This document shows positions 7,491 through 10,170 of a DNA stretch of 10,170 bases, one piece after another. The stretch's first letter is position 1, and every line of letters begins with the position of its first letter. The notes beneath the pieces are model-generated. The model saw only the letters and a list, made by a program, of their open reading frames with translations. It did no database searches and was not told the DNA's origin. A program made the translations under genes and the position numbers. Origin of the DNA: CAYYMX01 sp964473045 (GTDB lineage Bacteria; Pseudomonadota; Alphaproteobacteria; Methylaequorales; Methylaequoraceae); the NCBI GenBank assembly GCA_964473045.1, contig CAYYMX010000052.1, positions 1 to 10,170 of the forward strand, read 5' to 3'.

Positions 7491-8972
7491 TTATAGTATA
7501 GAAATAGGATAAAGTTTAATAATTCTCTCAATTGAAGAGGTGGAAAAGTCTAAAATTAAATTTGGCTTGATTCCTATAAAAATTATTAAAAATATTAGTA
7601 TGCAATATACTGTAATTTCAAAAGAATTAATATCATTAGCTTTCTTTTCTAAATAATCTTTAGTTGGTCCTAAAAAAATTCTTTTGTACATTAACAACAT
7701 GTAAGCTGCTGCTAGAATAATACCTGTAGAAGCTAAAACAGAAATATAAGTATTTTTGCTAAAGGCTGATAAAAGTGTTAAAAACTCACCTACAAAACCA
7801 GAAGTTCCTGGAAAACCAATTGCGCCAAGTGTGAAGATTAAAAAAAATATAGAAAATTTAGGCATTACTTTGTTTAATCCTCCAAAATGTTCAATCTTTT
7901 TTGTTTTATATCTATTATAAATTGACCCAATTGAGAAAAATAATGCGGCCGAAATAATTCCATGCGAAATCATCTGCATTATTGCCCCATGAAGACCTTG
8001 AATATTAGCAGAAAAAATTCCTATTGTCACAAATCCCATATGTGCAACTGACGAATATGCAATTAGTTTTTTCATATCTTCCTGAACTAAAGCAATTGCC
8101 GAAGTATACATAATTGCAACAACAGATAGAAGATAGACAAAAGGAGTAAAAAATATTGATGCATCAGGTAAAATAGATAAATTAAATCGAATAAATCCAT
8201 ATCCCCCAAGTTTTAATAAAATTCCAGCTAATATCACTGAACCTTCTGTAGGAGCTTCCACATGGGCATCAGGCAACCAAGTATGAAAAGGCCACATTGG
8301 AATTTTAACTGCAAAAGAAGAAAAAAAGGCCAGCCATAACCACAATTGAATATAAAATGGAAGTGTATAATCCAAAAGTTTTGGAATGCTGATAGTTCCA
8401 AATTCTTGGTACAAAAAAATTATTGCTATGAGCATAAGAACCGAACCTAAAAAGGTATAAAGAAAAAATTTGTAAGCTGAATAAATTCTTCTTTCACCTC
8501 CCCAAAAACCAATAATCAAATACATAGGAATAAGAATTGATTCAAAAAATATATAAAAAGAAAACAAATCAATTGCACTAAAAGTTCCGACTAAAAAAGC
8601 TTCTAGCAATAGAAAAGAACAAAGATACATTTTCATATTTTTCTTACTTTGTGGAAAAATAAAAACTATTGAAATTGTGATCAAAAAAGTTGATAGAACA
8701 ATGAAAGGCAAAGAAATACCATCAATGCCCAAAGAAAACATTAGGTTTTCATTATTAAACCATTCAAAAGAATTAACAAACTGAAAATGTGGAATTGATT
8801 TGTCAAAGTTATAAGGTAAATACAATGATAACAAGAAGTTAATACTGGTAGTCCATAGTGCCGATTTTTTCGACTGTTGGGCAAAATCATCATTTTCTGA
8901 GGACAATAAAATAAAAACCAAACCTATCAAAGGAATTAAAATTAGAATTGGAAGTATTGGAAGATTAATCAT
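7491..8972 (-). CDS. nuoM: NADH-quinone oxidoreductase subunit M
   Basis: This is the central antiporter-like proton-pumping subunit of the complex I membrane arm. The 493-residue protein has about 14 membrane helices. Residues matching known functional positions of E. coli NuoM are present: Glu144 in FFESILIPMYLI, Lys223 before IPMWPFHTWLPDAHVEAPT, Lys254 in GILLKLGGYGFIR, His337 in ISHGIISAALFF, and Glu396 in GTSGFVGEFL (Lys234, Lys265 and Glu407 in E. coli, a constant shift of 11). KKLIAYSSVAHMGF (301-314) is the family signature. The ATG at 8972 shares its A with the nuoL TAA stop (TAATG), a typical coupled junction. No Shine-Dalgarno sequence is visible, consistent with reinitiation. Length and composition are normal for the family. 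Confidence 0.97.
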   Translation of the reverse strand: MINLPILPILILIPLIGLVFILLSSENDDFAQQSKKSALWTTSINFLLSLYLPYNFDKSIPHFQFVNSFEWFNNENLMFSLGIDGISLPFIVLSTFLITISIVFIFPQSKKNMKMYLCSFLLLEAFLVGTFSAIDLFSFYIFFESILIPMYLIIGFWGGERRIYSAYKFFLYTFLGSVLMLIAIIFLYQEFGTISIPKLLDYTLPFYIQLWLWLAFFSSFAVKIPMWPFHTWLPDAHVEAPTEGSVILAGILLKLGGYGFIRFNLSILPDASIFFTPFVYLLSVVAIMYTSAIALVQEDMKKLIAYSSVAHMGFVTIGIFSANIQGLHGAIMQMISHGIISAALFFSIGSIYNRYKTKKIEHFGGLNKVMPKFSIFFLIFTLGAIGFPGTSGFVGEFLTLLSAFSKNTYISVLASTGIILAAAYMLLMYKRIFLGPTKDYLEKKANDINSFEITVYCILIFLIIFIGIKPNLILDFSTSSIERIIKLYPISIL

Positions 8973-10170
8973 TAGAAAATATAAATAAATAAACTTAAGA
9001 AAAAGGTTAAACCAACAATAATTGAAAGTGCATAATGATAGAGGTATCCAGATTGCAGTCTAGAAACAACTAAACCAATCTTTCTTACAATATTTGAAAT
9101 GCCATTAGGCCCTAAATTATCAATTAAATCAATATCTATAGATTTCCAAAAACCTTTGCCTAAAAAAAGAATGGGCTGGATAAATATAAAGTTGTAAAAT
9201 TCATCAATGTACCACTTATTTGAAAAGAAGTTGTAGATTATAGATAGATTCTTTCTAAAAAATCTTGATAACTTTGTAAGTAAAAAATACAATAAGAATG
9301 ATAAAATTAAACCTAACAAAATCATAAAAAGTGGCAGTTTTTTAATATAAATTGGTATACTTTTTAATGCATTGATACTATTAAGATCTTGATCAATAAA
9401 AACTAAACTTGACCACAGTGATATTGACTTTTCACCAAAAAATAGATCTTGAAAATACATTCCAAAAAAAGCAGAGAACACTGCCAAAATAACAAGAGGA
9501 ACAATCATAATTACTGGTGATTCATGAATATGTGAAAAAACTTTCTCATCAGATAAATTTTCTCGATGAAATACATAAATAATCAGCCTAGATGAATAGA
9601 CTGTTGTTAGAAAGACACCAATTATTCCCACTAAAAAAATAAAATCTTTTACAACAACTTCTTCTAAAAAAATCATTTCCAAAATAAGATCTTTGGAGTA
9701 ATAACCACTAAAAAATGGTAGCCCTACAAGTGCCAGAGAACCAATTATCATAGTCAGATAAGTAACAGGAATTTTATTATAAAGTCCGCCCATTTTTTTA
9801 ATATCCTGTTCGTCAGACATAGAATGAATTACTGAACCTGCGCCTAAAAAAAGCAATGCTTTAAAAAATGCATGAGCCAGAAGATGAAAGTAGGCAACAA
9901 TGTAAGCAGAAGCTCCAATTGACATAAACATGTAACCAAGTTGACTACACGTCGAATAAGCAATAATTCTTTTTATATCATCTTGGAATACTGCAACAGA
10001 AGCTGCAAAAATACAGGTTAAAGCACCCACAATAATGATAATTTGTCTAGCAAAATCTGATGTTTCAATTAATGGAGACATTAAAATCAATAAATAAACA
10101 CCGGCCGTAACCATTGTAGCCGCATGTATAAGTGCAGAAACTGGAGTTGGACCTTCCATAGCATCTGGCA
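8972..10170 (-). CDS. nuoL: NADH-quinone oxidoreductase subunit L, C-terminal part (5' end outside the window)
   Basis: This is the distal antiporter-like subunit of complex I, which carries the long lateral helix along the membrane arm. About 399 codons are visible; the N-terminal part (about 240 residues) lies beyond position 10170. The frame is open to the edge with PDA before MEGPTPVSALIHAATMVTAG, the canonical internal NuoL sequence, so the ATG at 10159 is not the start. Counting from that Met, the channel residues HLLAHAFFK (92-100) and the Lys-Asp pair in GYYSKDLIL (156-157) are present. They match His334, His338, Lys342 and Asp400 of E. coli NuoL. The C-terminus has the expected SNKWYIDEFYNF (about 313-324), lateral helix, LQSGYLYHYA (368-377) and final membrane helix. 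The stop overlaps nuoM as TAATG. The visible part appears intact. Confidence 0.97.
   Translation of the reverse strand, partial: PDAMEGPTPVSALIHAATMVTAGVYLLILMSPLIETSDFARQIIIIVGALTCIFAASVAVFQDDIKRIIAYSTCSQLGYMFMSIGASAYIVAYFHLLAHAFFKALLFLGAGSVIHSMSDEQDIKKMGGLYNKIPVTYLTMIIGSLALVGLPFFSGYYSKDLILEMIFLEEVVVKDFIFLVGIIGVFLTTVYSSRLIIYVFHRENLSDEKVFSHIHESPVIMIVPLVILAVFSAFFGMYFQDLFFGEKSISLWSSLVFIDQDLNSINALKSIPIYIKKLPLFMILLGLILSFLLYFLLTKLSRFFRKNLSIIYNFFSNKWYIDEFYNFIFIQPILFLGKGFWKSIDIDLIDNLGPNGISNIVRKIGLVVSRLQSGYLYHYALSIIVGLTFFLSLFIYIF

Noticed and set aside
10157..10159. ATG as the start of nuoL
   Set aside because: The codons before it read Pro-Asp-Ala, continuing the canonical internal NuoL motif PDAMEGPTPVSALIHAATMVTAG; the gene runs off the window.

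Overview
The window is a strongly AT-rich, tightly packed stretch of bacterial chromosome. Every gene lies on the minus strand, so transcription runs from high to low coordinates. In that order the genes are: nuoL (5' part outside the window), nuoM, nuoN, birA, coaX, the RNase J gene, a methylmalonyl-CoA epimerase gene, a DUF1467 membrane protein gene, proS and lolC/lolE (3' part outside the window). From knowledge of the group, this order is typical of Alphaproteobacteria. Three features agree with that: the short ProS that lacks the editing insertion, the DUF1467 protein, and the RNase J. The AT bias, near-absent intergenic DNA and lack of mobile elements suggest a streamlined, probably marine, alphaproteobacterium (SAR11/HIMB59-like or a similar lineage). 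That placement is inferred from composition and synteny, not from a marker-gene comparison.

Layout. Positions 10170-6056 encode the three antiporter-like membrane subunits of respiratory complex I, NuoL, NuoM and NuoN. Positions 6054-4574 encode two cofactor enzymes, a monofunctional biotin-protein ligase and a type III pantothenate kinase. Positions 4577-2928 encode a ribonuclease J. Positions 2912-2508 encode methylmalonyl-CoA epimerase, 2504-2286 a two-helix DUF1467 protein, and 2299-1016 prolyl-tRNA synthetase. Positions 1023-1 encode the LolC/LolE-type permease of the lipoprotein-release ABC transporter. Junctions are overlaps or tiny gaps: TAATG at nuoL/nuoM, ATGA at birA/coaX and coaX/rnj, 14 bases at DUF1467/proS, 8 bases at proS/lolC. 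The largest gap is 15 bases. I saw no internal terminator or convincing promoter, so the set looks like one long polycistronic run, or part of one.

The genes share housekeeping roles rather than one pathway. There is a loose metabolic thread: BirA biotinylates carboxylases such as propionyl-CoA carboxylase, whose product methylmalonyl-CoA is epimerised by the mce product, while CoaX starts CoA synthesis. Whether the organism has that carboxylase cannot be seen here.

The one real anomaly is in lolC. A TAA codon at 790-792 interrupts the frame after 77 codons, yet the same frame stays open for the remaining 263 codons and still encodes recognisable LolC/E sequence. It is either a recent nonsense mutation, a sequence error, or a stop that is read through. 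Apart from this I see no sign of an undescribed system; the rest is an ordinary core-genome region.
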